A stretch of 64,000 nucleotides of DNA from contig OZ038423.1 in the NCBI GenBank assembly GCA_964036155.1, forward strand, positions 33,557,249 through 33,621,248, given 5' to 3'. Shown here piece by piece: positions 47,021 to 58,877 of this stretch. Positions within the stretch are counted from its first letter, which is position 1, and each line of letters begins with the position of its first letter. The stretch is from Diploscapter coronatus. Lineage: Eukaryota > Nematoda > Chromadorea > Rhabditida > Rhabditidae. The notes below the pieces were generated by a model. That model saw only the letters and a list, made by a program, of their open reading frames with translations. It was not told the DNA's origin and searched no databases. Made by a program: the position numbers and the translations under genes.

Positions 47021-50000
47021 CTATTTCTTGTCAGAAGCTGTTTGAGGTGGTAACGTTTCCTGAACGATTACGACTTTGTGCGGTTGGAGGAATTCGAGCA
47101 GATCGAAGATGACTTCGATCACGATCAGCACGATGATCATCCACTCCAGGGTCGAGGCCTGAAAAGTCGGGCATGTTCAAAATTGCCTAATTTTATTTAT
47201 CAAATAGACAGAATCATGATTTTTGTCTATCCATTCATTGTTTCGTTTTTATTCCTTAAGTGAGAAAGAGTAACAATTTTTGGATGCAAAAATCTTATTC
47301 TTTTTGATTTCAATAAACTGGTCATTGTGAAAATATTTAGGAAAAAATAGGCAAATTAAAGGAAAAAACCAACATGTCTGAGCGCCAGCATGTTGTCCAC
47401 CATTTTTACCAATTCTTCACAGTAATCGATTCGAGAGTTCAAAGAACTAAAATTTAAATAAGTTTGTTTAAAATTTTCAGTTATTAAAAACCCTACTTTA
47501 GCCTCCTTTCGAGCATGAAGTGTCTGGCAGCCATTTTGTAGTATGACTCCAGATTGCCTCGATCCCAGTAGAAATCCTGATTCAGCAGGTTACTATCCAA
47601 ATTCATCAAGTGTCTGAAAATTCATTTTATAAAAATTAGGGAATAGTCGCTCATAAGAAGTGGTTTTTAAAAGGTAAAAAGGTCAACATTTTACAAACCC
47701 CTTATCAAACAAGACAATATTCTGCATTTTCACCAAGTTTCTTCTTCCCTTAGGGCGCATTTACACTCCACTCACGCTCATGTGAGCTGAAAAAATAGCA
47801 TGCGAATGTGAGAAACGCAAAGAAGACATATTCTTTTTCTCTCTCACCCTTGCGTGCTATTTCTTTTTGCCTACGTAAACGTGAGCGGAGTATAGACGCG
47901 CCCTTACACTCCCTAACCTGAAACTTTGTACAGAATACGGGAGATCAAAACCGATGATGAATTATACATGCTAGAACTAGAATAGTTTCTTATTTCTGAG
48001 AATATTTTAAAGGTCCCAGATCCCACCGTAAAGCAGCAAATTCGCCCGAGTGTTTGAGCGTCTCTTTGCGATTCCAAGGAATGTAGCCCTGCGTGAGTGC
48101 TCGAGTAGTCTTCGAGAGCGGCTCGGCCAGATTAGTCAAGGACGCTTCCCATACGCCTATTTTCACTGCAAATTATCCTTATTTTAGAAATTTAAAAATA
48201 GAGTATTCACATGTTCATTTTCAAGTACTCTTAAAATCTTTTTTAAAGTCGTCTCCAACTTTTCATCAAATTATCTCTTCCTTATGAATAAATGCATTTC
48301 CCCGAAAGGTTAATACTTATAATAACAATAGCCAAATGAAGTTGACTACAGCAAAATATTTGCAATAAATCCTCAGAGAAATTTTCAGACCTGAAGCAGC
48401 GAAAGCCTGACTGAGGGCGAATCGCTCGAGAATGCTCTCTGTGCTGCGATGCGCGGGCGCAGAGTGTCGCGGGCCGCTCAGACAGAAACGGTCGTTCTTG
48501 ATCTCCGTGTCATTTCTTAAGATGAATCACGTTTTTTCTTCCCTGATACATTTATCCACTAACTTGTTGAAATTCTAGAAACACAATAATCTCATGAAAA
48601 TATTCAGAAGTTCAATAGGTTTTTTGTTTAAATAAAGAAAATTAAGAACTCCAAGCTAAAATGTTACCCATCGACGATTTTGAAAGGCATCCTGTCGAGT
48701 TCCTCCAGCGCGATGCTTGACTCGTACGGATTCTTCGCGAATCGTTCCACGTCGCGAAGCAATGCGGCTCGCTGAAAACACATACTTCCTTTTCAGACTT
48801 CTCAAAACAACTCGCAGGAAAAATAATGTGTCATATCGAGAGAGAAAAGAGCACGTTTTCTTTTTCTTTTGAAAAGATGCGCTATTTTTCTGCAGGTCGA
48901 GTTTTGAGAAGTCTGTTCCTTTTTGAATCAGTATAATGTAATTACTTGTCATATCAAAAGATAATAACTTTTGGGAAGAGTGGCATAAAATTTGAAGAAA
49001 AAACAGTAGCCTTCCTTTTTCTAATTCGACTCTCATCGGTTATCTTTTGAAACTATGGACTAAAATGCTTACATCGTGAGTCCGGACATTCCAAAAGACA
49101 ACGGCGCCGTCGCGGAACACGAAGACCTCGCTCAGCACCAAGGAGTCGATCGTGTACTCCATGCGCTTCGCCAGGTGTAGTGTGTCATCGAATTCTGAAA
49201 AAAGCAGAAAATTCGTTTAACTTTTTTCCTCAAAAAAACCCACCAGGTTTTTCGTCATTTCTATCCAATTGTTTAAGTTGAAGGAAATTTTATTGTCCGG
49301 ATTCATAGATAATTTTCAAGAAAATATAAAATATGCTACCTTCATCGATGTAAGTGACGTTGTAGAGGTTGTTGATGGCCAGGTCATTGGCGATGCCGTG
49401 CAAGTCGAAGTCCTCTGCAATCGCCAGAGCTGTCACGGTCGGCTCTTGTCTCTGCAAACAGTCATCGGTAACCAGATATAAACAATTATTGACCAAACTT
49501 GCAACTTTTTCGAAATTTTGACACCTGCATTTTTTCCAAAAAAAAATTACAACCACACCCACGGGTTTTATTTGCAACTGTTTTTAATATCAAAATAATC
49601 ATGACAATTCTACCATTTAAAATCGCGATAAGTTATCTTCTTTGAAAAGTTCAGGATTTTTTCAATAACTTTTCATCATCCAACATCGAATTTTTGAATG
49701 GGAGTAGGAAGGTATTATTTAGTGCGATTTCAAATACTTCGGGTTTTCAAGAATTTATAAAACTATGGCCTAAAAATAATTTATCCGTACCGTCTTGCCG
49801 TGCATGGCAGTGATGGCCCTCCTCTTCCTGCTCTGTAACTTGCGTCTGCCGAGAAATCGTTCCCACTCCTCGTGTCTTCTGTGCAACTCTGTCGATTCAT
49901 CCAGTTGCGGCCTTTCCTGACTGCAGAGCTGCGAACACGAGTGTAGTGAGCGATGATTGAAGAAATTGAAGGGTCCGTGAAAGGAGCCGCTGAAAATCAA

Positions 50001-50459
50001 CTTAATCATCGAAATTTGGAAGAAGAAGAAGAAGTGGAATTTCGATATTTTAACGATTGATTCTTGCTAACTTTTCCGAGAAGATGTTTTTTTGGCAATC
50101 AAGGCAACTATGCATTTCATTATGACTACAAAAAAAATCAGGCAAATGTTGTTGAACATTCTCAAATTCTGTGTAAAAAGCAAAAATATAAAGAAAAAAA
50201 GACCGATTAAGGAACTGGGCAGAACAGAAAGCAGTGGATGGCGAGTTCGAGCAGCTGGGAAGCAGCAGCGAGTGAGCTGCATGTCTTTCATAGGGGGTCG
50301 GACTGTAATTCTTATTTGTTTAAATAATCATGTTTCCGAAAGAAAGTATTCGGGTTTTATTTTAAAATATCTAAATGTTTACCTAAGAACCGTCCGTCGC
50401 TCGGCCGCCTGCTGGCTCCACACTCGTCGAATCACATTGACGACCGATCGACGAAGCAT
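47021..50459 (-). CDS. RMND1/DUF155 family mitochondrial protein, 430 aa, 11 exons
   Basis: RMND1-family (DUF155) proteins are mitochondrial inner-membrane factors that support mitochondrial translation (family knowledge). Exons: 50459-50383, 50302-50216, 49989-49791, 49451-49340, 49194-49073, 48771-48668, 48515-48391, 48165-48027, 47613-47497, 47446-47374, 47158-47021; all in frame, 430 aa against about 450 in human. Seen: an Arg-rich presequence (MLRRSVVNVIRRVW); DDTLHLAKRMEYTIDSLVL and VFRDGAVVFWNV in the core; FALSQAFAASVKIGVWE; SRIDYCEELVKMVDNMLALRH; and a single C-terminal helix LEWMIIVLIVIEVIFDLLEF at about 389-408, the expected tail anchor of the family. Intron 8 holds a 151-bp inverted-repeat element. 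C. elegans symbol not assigned. Confidence 0.85.
47753..47903. mobile_element. 151-bp MITE with GGGCGC ends and TTA duplication
   Basis: The left end GGGCGCATTTACACTCC and the right end GGAGTATAGACGCGCCC are imperfect inverted repeats extending about 25 bases per side. Both sides are flanked by TTA (47750-47752 and 47904-47906). GGG-type ends with a TTA-like 3-bp duplication suggest the PIF/Harbinger superfamily (inferred). The element lies inside an intron of the RMND1-like gene. Confidence 0.65.
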
Positions 50460-51461
50460 AAAAAGGCCTGGAAATGTGGAAATAAATTTGAAGACAAATT
50501 ATATCTATATTTTAAGAAATAGCGAAAAGAAATGAAAATTAGGAAAAACGTGTAAAATTGATCGATTAAAAAATGCAATTTCAGCACGACGCCACATAGG
50601 TGACGTGCTGATCGACGATAAATTCCGAATTTCCGAGGTTTCAAAAATAAAAATCCGAAAAATGCGAAAAAAGAAAAAAAATCGGGTGGTCTGATGCAAA
50701 AACAAGAAATGGCGATGAAGAAATAAAAGGACAAAACGCAGAAAGACTGCACCATTCACCCTGCTCCTATTTTCACTTTTATTTTGGTGCAAAGAGTGCT
50801 ACGGTAAGTTCGAGATCTATGATTCTTTTTTCAAAACAGCGATTTTTTGGAAAATTGACCCTTTTTGAATTGGAGAAGCTGGTGCACTTTCTAAAAAATG
50901 AACGGGTGAATTGTTCAGAAATCTGCAAAAAAAATCGTTGAAATCTTCGGAATTTCGGTAATTTGTTTGAAGATTGCAATTTTCGAAGATTTAGAAAATG
51001 ATAATTTTAGAGGATGATCGAGAAATTGGAAAGAGCGTCATTACCAATTTTGACTCGATCCCGAAATGCCTCAAATCATGACCATTGCGTGTCTGAACTG
51101 TCAACCGAAGAGGCAGGAGTCGAATAATTCGGAACCCGAAAAATTTGGCGAAGTGATCGGCAAATCACCTGCTCAATCGGCGAACAGAACAGGCCAGGAA
51201 GGGCGGAAGGGAAAACTGACAAAGTCGGTTTTTTCTTTAATTCTTTCCTTAGACTCAGAAAAGGCTTAGGTACAGATCTAGGGAGGAGGGTCGTCAAAAC
51301 TCCTTGTGATCTATCCCCAATATATTTTCCTTAAAAATCTTCCCTCTATAAAATGCAGTTAGTCAAAACTTTCATCAGTGCGACCTGGTAGCATAACTAT
51401 GATTTCGTTCCTGCGACCTACTCCCCGTATATTTTCTTCGCCTGACGAAATTGCTCTCTAG
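50460..51461. other. Divergent intergenic region between RMND1-like and CAP genes
   Basis: About 1 kb containing both promoters. A strong donor-like site (CTACG/GTAAGT) at about 50811 could end a 5' untranslated exon of the CAP gene. A + strand frame 51066-51269 ends in a stop next to the MITE and does not fit the CAP reading frame. Confidence 0.4.
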
Positions 51462-51466
51462 ATCTG
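51273..51466. mobile_element. CAGAYCTAGGG-family MITE, full-length 194 bp, abutting the CAP gene
   Basis: Starts CAGATCTAGGGAG and ends CTCTCTAGATCTG (12 of 13 positions inverted-complementary). Its length equals that of the copy at about 57552-57745, to which it aligns in reverse orientation (shared GACCTGG.AGCATAACTATGA, GTGCGACCTA and CTGACGAAA blocks). No 8-bp duplication is visible. The terminal CTAG supplies the only splice acceptor that opens the putative first coding exon of the CAP gene. Confidence 0.7.
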
Positions 51467-53217
51467 GATTTATACATTTTTCCGATGGATCCCACTCGCC
51501 TCCCTATTGGTCTACTTCACGGCTTCGATCGTCTATCGTGAGTCATTTGTTTTATTTGAAGCATAAAATTTGCCCATCCTATCCTTCAAAATGGGGATAT
51601 TTTTCTGTGGGAAACTTGCTAATAGCAAATCAAATATGTGCTTTTTCGACTTTTTCCGATTCGTCATATGGAAAATGGAAACGTGAAATCGATTAAATTG
51701 AGACATTTTACATTTTTGAGGGCTGGGATTGGCTCTTGAAATTTTTCTAGAAGCCGATCTTTAGAACATTTTCCAAATCTCATATTTTTAGGCTCAAAAT
51801 CTATATAAATTTCGAATCAAACTTAGGAAGAAGGATAGTCTCTTTAAAATGTTTTCCTAACTCCCAGAAATTTATGATATTTTCCTATTTGAACGAAAAA
51901 TCATAAAATTCCAGCCTCGCCTTTTCAAATGGGACAGAAGCAAAGTCGCAAACTCGAGGACGACAACATGTTAACGCAGGCTGATAAGGAACTCATACTC
52001 GAGGTAGATCAAGCGATTTTATCTCCTATCCTTCACCATTAGTAGAACACTGACATTTGAGTATCCAAAACGATTTTTTAAATTTATATTATTCACATTT
52101 AAAAGGATTTTTATTTTTTATCACTATCCTTCAATACATGAGATTTTTTGTAACTTTCAGATGCATAATGAGTACCGTAGCATGGCCGCCCTCGGCAAGT
52201 ACAAAAATCGGGACGGATACTTGCCCAAGGCTGCGAAAATGATCGAATTGGTATGTAAAACTTCGAAGATTAAAAAAATGTTAATATTTAAGATTGCTAT
52301 TCTGTTGAATTTTCAGACCTGGGATCCCGAACTTGAGGCATCCGCTTTGAAGGTGGCTCGTCGCCGGGTGATGGCTCATTCGAAGGACCGGGACGACGTC
52401 GGGGAAAATCTGGGATATTTCACGATTTCCGGCCCGAATCCGGACTTCGCCAAACATATTCCTGTAAATTTTCGAACATTTGAAAATTTACCAAAAATCA
52501 GACTACTTGCGAGTAAATAACCGCAACCGCGGTTGTGGTTGGCAATTTTCGAAAAGAGTTTCAAGTCTACCAAAAAATTCGAAAAGAAACATTTGCTTTA
52601 AATGTTTCGATTCTTAGTTTTACAAAGAAAAGGTCTAATAATTAGTTTTGTTTTGAAAGATCGAAAAATCGATTTTTCAGCAAATGGTCCGAAATTTGGC
52701 CGAAGAGATCAAGGAACACGGCGTGAAGGACCTGAATTTGCCGACGGACGTCAACCACTTCATGAAAATCGGCCACACGACGCAGGTTTGAAAATTTTGA
52801 AAAGTCGTCTCTAAAATTTAAAATTTTACATGTTTCGATAATTGTAATTTTTTAAAGAAAGGCTAGTTTAGAATTTTTCAGATTCTCTCGGATCGAAGCA
52901 CAAAGATGGGTGCGGCTCTGGTAGAAATGAAACCCAACGAATTTCTGGGCGTATTTCACTTCAAACCGGCGTGAGTTATTGAAATTTGTAAAAATCTCGA
53001 GAGATTTGAAAGAGTTCTGATAAAGCCGAAAACTCATGGAGACTGTCAGGTTTTCAAGAAAATATCATTTTTGAAAAATTGAATCTTTTGATAGGAAATT
53101 TCCAGAGGCAACATTTTCGGACGGGGATTTTACACCGAAGGCCGACCGGGCTCCCAATGTCCTTCTGAATCGACCTTTAACCCGAAGACAGGTCTTTGCG
53201 TTCTTCCCGAAAATTGA
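51462..53217 (+). CDS. CAP/SCP-TAPS domain protein, about 210-235 aa, start uncertain
   Basis: CAP superfamily (SCP/PR-1/GAPR-1). Exons 51462-51537 (uncertain), 51915-52003, 52161-52250, 52317-52463, 52681-52785, 52882-52970 and 53106-53217 join in frame. Seen: MHNEYRSMAA and a CAP1-like GHTTQIL, with the usual following Trp missing; ENLGYF in place of the family ENLA; and a C-terminal CPSESTFNPKTGLC pair of cysteines. Two N-termini are possible. The exon at 51462 reads as a secretion signal (TFFRWIPLASLLVYFTASIV) but has no visible Met. Otherwise the gene starts in the next exon at MGQKQSRK, a good N-myristoylation consensus like that of GAPR-1. AATAAA lies at 53268, 51 bases after the stop. 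Confidence 0.8.
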
Positions 53218-54778
53218 CTCCTTCTAAAATGATCCCTAACAAAATTGGAATATTTGCACTTTTCTCGAATAAAAGGACCGGATCTTTTATTTTCTTTGTA
53301 ATAAAAATCAAAAAGGACTTTCTATTTGAGAAATTTCGAATGTTTCACAATTTACCCAAATCTGTGCACTAACTGGCGAAGAAGTAATAAACATTTGCGC
53401 ATTTATGAAAGACTATCTTCAGTGATTAACAATAGTTCTGAAAACTACCGTACTTTTTCCTAATAGAAGGGCATGTCTTTCTATTTTTCAAATTGTCATA
53501 TCTAAAGAGGCCAAGTCTCCCCCTTTCGAGGGAGAGAAAGAACGCATGGAATTTTCCGACGTTTCAGTTATAGTTAATTATCCCGTTAATTAGTTGGTAA
53601 TTTCATGAAACAAAGACACCAATTAGGATAATAAATGGCGCCCGAAATGATGGCGTCATCAGTTTTTCGAAAAAAAAAACCACTTGGCCTCTAGTTATGG
53701 AGCAGAGGTGGCCTCTAACTTCAGTCTAAGTTGCTCTCTCGACTATTCACACCATTTCGCTAGGCAGAAAAAGGTAGACCAAGATCAGTTCAATCTAACC
53801 AGTTAGGTTGAGGTGAGAAATGGAGAGAAGTTATGCAAAATTTCGCATAGCTTAGACTGAGCTCAATCTAGGGACTTTGGTCCGAGCCCAGCATGCAATT
53901 CTATTGACAGTGAGAAGACAGCATTTTAACGATCATTAGAGATATGATGCCAAGCATGTAATTTCAAAATACATACATCAAAATCGTAGATTTTTAGCAG
54001 TTCTTTTTTGTTTTAAATAAATTCCAAGTCGATCTTCATCCAAGCTGAGTCGGTCGTGTCTCGCGATCCTCCCCCGGTTGCATGTCTAGCTAATCACTAC
54101 TCATGCCGTGCATTTTATCACTTTTATCTTATTTTATCTTGGCAGCTTTTAGCCATTTCATTATGCTTTTTGTCGCTATTCCATCATCTGCTGTCTCTCT
54201 GCATCCACATGTGGTTTACTTGCTGCTTTTCTCTCCTTCTCCCTGGATTTATTGTAAACCTCACCCCATATCTACAGATACTCAGACCAAGCCAGGCTTT
54301 CAGCCGGATAGGAAAACCATAGGGGAGAGGGTCGCAGTCGGAAAATTTTATTGAAAGTTGTTGCATAGGGTGGTCCGCAAAACAAGTTCGAGAAAATATT
54401 TTGACTCAAGGAGGAGGGTCCGCACTGAGGATATGGCTTAGGCCCTGCCTATATATCTGCAGGTATTTCTCTTTAGAATTGAGCGAGGTTTACAAGTGAG
54501 TTAGATTTACAATTCGAGTGAGCTTCTGTCCGCCACCTGACGTGTTCTGTTCAGTTCCTCCCTTCCCTCCCCATCCCTGCAGCTCTGTTGTTATTGCCAG
54601 CCCCTTCCCCCAGCCATCCTCATCAGCAGTATTTCTTCATCTCCACTTGCCAACTTTCTCGTGTCACTTTTTCACTTCTCACCTCGCGTCCCGTCTGCCC
54701 CTGTCTGTTCGATTCTAACCGACAACTCACTTCGATTTCCGCTCTTCACCAGCCCATCTTCGTAAACTCCTGAGCATA
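53218..54778. other. Intergenic region upstream of the MARVEL-like gene
   Basis: About 1.5 kb. Between about 53715 and 53875 there are short inverted matches (CAGTCTAAG / CTTAGACTG), possibly a decayed foldback. The stretch 54520-54770 is C/T-rich and leads into the presumed start of the next gene. No exons are supported. Confidence 0.4.
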
Positions 54779-56287
54779 ATGAAGACTGTCAATTGGTTCC
54801 TCACATGGCTACCCTTGCTCAAATTGGCTCAACTCGTAAGTCTGAATTTTTTATTGAAAATGATTGAAGAAGTGATTTCCGATGCTCTTTTTCTCTAGCA
54901 CACGATAAAATTACCACCATACTGAATATATCTGAAAGAAATCGAGTTTCGCATTTTACATTTGGAAATTTGAGTAAACACGTGCTACAAATTCGATCCA
55001 GCAATCAGTGCAAGTAAACAGCTAAACTGAAATTTAACTCCTCGCGTTTTTTTCGCATTTCTTTTTATGAAAGATGCGAATAGACCTGCAAAGCACTAGT
55101 GCAATAATTTCTGAATATTGTAACAATAACTTTGATTAAATCACTTCATTCTTTTGTTTATCTCTAACTGTATAGAACTCCTCCATTTAGTAATTGCCGG
55201 AATGTCAAAGTTGAAATATCATGATACATCAGGAAGGTCAGATTGATTAGAATTTTGAAAAGTAGAACCTGAATTGGGATCGAAGCTTATCCAAACTCCG
55301 GAATTTTATAATCACTCATTCATGATAAACCACAGAAAGGATAAAAGTCAATGATATAATATCGCTACTTGATAGGACATAAATTCAAACAGAACTATCA
55401 AAATCGTCGGAATTTAAATTTCATCTCATCCCTATGGCACAATTCTGTCTTCTACGATGACTTCCATTTCAGATATTGATGGTTCTGTGCATCGTGTTCT
55501 TCATGGACGGCAGAAACCAGTGGTGGTTCTACTCGTTGGTTTATCTGATCTGCTTCATCTTTGCCTTCCTCTGCATATTCACTATCATCGCCTATTATGT
55601 CGAGCTGCACAAGGCTAAAGGCAATCTTCCCTGGATCACGTTGGTAAGTGATGTTCCCTAATTGTTTTGCTCAGAACCGCATATGAGCATTGGTTCTTTG
55701 CAAAAACGCCAAGCACAATTTCAAATTTATATTCATTAGCCTCCTGTAATGTCGCCGGCTACTTTGGTGAGGGAGCGGAAGTAGGGGAGGAATGAGAAAA
55801 AAAGCCGGCGACATACAGGAGGCCATACTCATATATCATGATCATCGCTTGTTGGCGATAAAATGCAAAATTTTCTGTAAAGAAGGAGTAAAATTATGAT
55901 CATTCACTACTAAATTCTAGCAATAGATAGTTTTCATTCATGCGGAATGCCTGTGGCACTTTAAAATATTAGGAGTCGAAATCTGAGTTAGTGCACCACT
56001 GATTACATAACAATTTCTAATTGCTATCAATAGACTTGCAGGAGCTGTTCTTCAACATAATAGCTGCAGTGACATGCATCGTGTTAGCTATTGTGCTGAT
56101 TTGGGACTCTTGGATGATGTCTTCTGGCAGCAATATGGACATTCGACACCACAGCGGCCTGCCCCCGAGGAACATCGGTCGCACTGCTTGGATCAGACGG
56201 CTCAGAGTCGTTGCTGGCTCTCTCTTCGTCGCTGCACTCCTCTTCACAATCTCGCTCGTCAAAACGAACAGGAATGGAATACAGTAA
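54779..56287 (+). CDS. Four-helix membrane protein, MARVEL-like, 157 aa
   Basis: Exons 54779-54835, 55473-55643 and 56042-56287 join in phase 0 with GT/AG sites, giving 157 aa. Four hydrophobic segments are seen: about 7-30 (LLKLAQLILMVLCIVFFM), 38-62 (FYSLVYLICFIFAFLCIFTI), 77-98 (FFNIIAAVTCIVLAIVLIW) and 130-148 (VVAGSLFVAALLFTISLV). N- and C-termini would face the same side. Layout and length resemble MARVEL-domain proteins of vesicle or junction membranes, but no diagnostic residues prove it, so the family call is inference. A positively charged loop (RNIGRTAWIRRLR) precedes the last helix. Intron 2 contains a foldback. AATAAA occurs near 56750. Confidence 0.75.
55739..55823. repeat. Foldback repeat in an intron of the MARVEL-like gene
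   Basis: The left arm (55739-55760, starting GCCTCCTGTAATGTCGCCGG) and right arm (55803-55823, AGCCGGCGACATACAGGAGG plus one base) are near-perfect inverted repeats of about 21 bases around a 42-base loop. No target duplication is evident. Confidence 0.6.
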
Positions 56288-58262
56288 TTTCGTACTCAGA
56301 GCTTTAGCCACACTAGTGCAACGGTGACCCTTATCGATAAATTGCTGTTCAATGAATGAGATCGAATGTTCCACGTATCCGAAACATTTACAGCCCTGAT
56401 TACTCTTGTTCTTCTGCAATTCAAATATATCGTGAAATGTAAAGAAACGTATGATTTCACATGACTTTTTTCTTCATTTCAATTCAATGTCCTATGTTGT
56501 AACGTCACGGGATTTCCATGTTTTAATCGCCTCAATGATTTTGGGAATTCATTTCGATTTTTAAATTACGCAAACTTCCGACCTAAAAATGAAGGTATCC
56601 GGATGAGGTGCCTAAAATTTCATCTTGCCTCACATTACCTCACTCGCACTACTTATGAATTTATGAAATTGTGTATATTTGGTGAATCAAATATAATTTG
56701 ATCTGTTGTACAATTTTTCCAATTATATGCGGAATTCCGAAGCAAACGCAATAAAGTCAGATTTATTTTCAATCGCAAAACAACTGGTAAATAAATTAAA
56801 TGGAAAATGATAAACAAATCCAGGGAAAAGTTATGTTGTGATCACAAAGAGCGAGCGAAGATATCTCAATTTTAAGATCAACGATCGAATGAAGATAAAT
56901 ATTTCTTTGAATAGCATGAGACTTTCTCGCTAACAATGAAATAATGTTAGTGAGAGCTGCGACGAGTTGGGTTTTACCGCTGAATAAAGTGTTGTTAAGA
57001 TTCAAGCGTTCTAGCAAACCAATAAAACAGACAGCATCCCATGGCTAACCTCATCACTTGAATTCGCTCCAGCTCTGTCACTTCGCTGGACACAGGAGAA
57101 AGGCATTCCCAATAAGACCTAACTCTCTCTGCTTGTCATATCTTTTGATACTGAAACTCCAGTTGTGAATGGAATGTATGAGAAGAAGAAAGAAGAAAGC
57201 GATGGAGCTGTGTTATGAGATGTTTTGATATTTCTAAAAATAATCAATATTTAATATTTTTTCCTAAAGACCCATGATTTTCACATTTCATAATTATAAC
57301 TTCCATGTCACTTAGACTTGCCGACATATTTATTAGTCTGAATTATTATATAAGCTCGATATCTTTTTCTTCTTGTGTACTATTCTAATGCCACTAGAAC
57401 TTCTATTATGATTCTCTATTAGAATCATATAATAATGTAACCTTCTAACTATACTAATTTCTACCACAACCTATCCTATCCTAACCTACAAATGAATATG
57501 TTAAAATAACTCCTCTACACTATACCAATAAGTTAAATGTTATTTCTTAATCAGACCTAGGGGGCACTTTCGTCAGACAAAAATAAACTATAGGGGATAG
57601 GTCGCACGAGCAAACTCATAATTATGATGCCAGGTCGTAATGGTAAGAAGTTTGGCTAATAACAGGCCGAAGAGATAAATTTGTTAATAAAATATACTGG
57701 GGGTGGATCACAAGGGGTTTCTGACGATCATCCTCCCTAGGATTACGTTCTCCGCACTCCGTTTAAGATCTTCTGAGGCGCACAAACTTTGGAGGCTATT
57801 TTCTTAGAAATTTACACCATAAATCACACGTCACTTGACATAATTCAGGTAATTTCTGGTATCCTACTACAAAATATTTGTCTCGAGTGTCGAGGGATTA
57901 TTGCTTTTTTCTTTCGCTTCTCTGCTTATCAGCGATTTATCAGTCCATGCCACTCTTTATCAGTCTCTTTCTGCGCTTCGCTTATCACTTTAAAATATTT
58001 CCTTCCGCGCATTTCCGCTTCCGACAGATTTTCAAATATTTTTGCCAGATTATCGCTCTAAATCTGTTCAAGTCGCGTTCTCGATCCTATAACTTTGACG
58101 ATTTCGAAATGCGCGTTCTATTTTCTATTTTATGTCGTAAATCTTGATCTTTCGCTTTATTCTTTAATGTTGAAATTCTTAAATAATTTTTTGATTATCA
58201 GAACCTTGGGCAAAATCAGTCATAAATCCTCACACAAACCAGAAATTTTATACAGGCAATTT
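56288..58262. other. Intergenic region upstream of nlp-3
   Basis: About 2 kb holding a full-length MITE copy at about 57552-57745. The nlp-3 promoter should lie in the part nearest 58262. Open frames at 57789-58147 have no splice support and no recognised homology. Confidence 0.5.
57552..57745. mobile_element. CAGAYCTAGGG-family MITE, about 194 bp
   Basis: Begins CAGACCTAGGGGGCACTTTC and ends near CATCCTCCCTAGGATTAC; the last bases of the right terminal repeat are degraded. Interior segments match the 51273-51466 copy in reverse orientation over most of its length. The 86-88 bp copies elsewhere look like internal deletions of this type. No target duplication is visible. Confidence 0.65.
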
Positions 58263-58877
58263 ATGGAGGTCCTGATGAAAGTCGTCCTGCTGCTCGTCAT
58301 CACCATCTCTTTCATCTCTACACAGCCCACGACTTTGGTGATCACTTAAAAAAATTCTGCTCATATGAAATGTTCTCTATAGCTAAATTTTAACAAGATC
58401 TTCTTCCATCTGCTCCATTAGAAAATGGAAGGACGATAAAAATGTAGTATTTTAGTATATTTTATATGAACGTGATATTTTTGCAATTTTATTAATTGGG
58501 ATTGCTTCAGCGATATAAAAAAGCGATAAGCCCTTCTCTGCACTCGATGAGCAAGCGAGCGTTCAACCCCTCCATCGACTCGACTGGAAAAAGAGCGTAT
58601 CGAGGGTAAGTTCTCGATAAATTGAATACCGAGATAAGTAGTAATGTTGTAACCTATAGAATAGTATAGGACAGGGGCAATGATATGATCACTACCTTCT
58701 TCCTGACTTCGATATTATTTCTTAACCTACGAAATTACTGTTACTACTTGTTCAGATTGCTGAATAATTTCTCGTTATTTTTTTTCGAATTTCAGATACT
58801 TCGACGCTTTGGCAGGTCAATCGTTGGGCAAGCGCTCTGTGGAGACGCCGGCATTCGCTGAAGTGTCGTACTTTTGA
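58263..58877 (+). CDS. nlp-3: Neuropeptide precursor NLP-3, 83 aa
   Basis: Secreted precursor of short amidated neuropeptides; in C. elegans NLP-3 peptides are made in neurons such as HSN and promote egg laying (literature knowledge). Exons 58263-58337, 58511-58605 and 58796-58877 join in frame, 83 aa. ATG 58275 is an alternative start four codons later. Seen: a signal peptide (MKVVLLLVITISFISTQ) followed by three units separated by dibasic sites. These are AISPSLHSMS-KR, AFNPSIDSTG-KR and AYRGYFDALAGQSLG-KR, then the tail SVETPAFAEVSYF. The third unit is nearly the same as the known NLP-3 peptide YFDSLAGQSLG. Units 2 and 3 end in Gly, the amide donor; unit 1 ends in Ser. AATAAA lies at 58944. 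Confidence 0.9.

Noticed and set aside
51066..51269. Open frame beginning MPQIMTIACLNC as first exon of the CAP gene
   Set aside because: Its stop lies exactly at the possible GTACAG donor, and its frame cannot be joined to the signal-peptide exon in phase 0.
53683..53885. Possible foldback around CAGTCTAAG / CTTAGACTG
   Set aside because: Only about 10 paired bases and no clear ends or target duplication; too weak to call a repeat.
56084..56419. 111-codon minus-strand open frame
   Set aside because: Antisense shadow of the last MARVEL-like exon.
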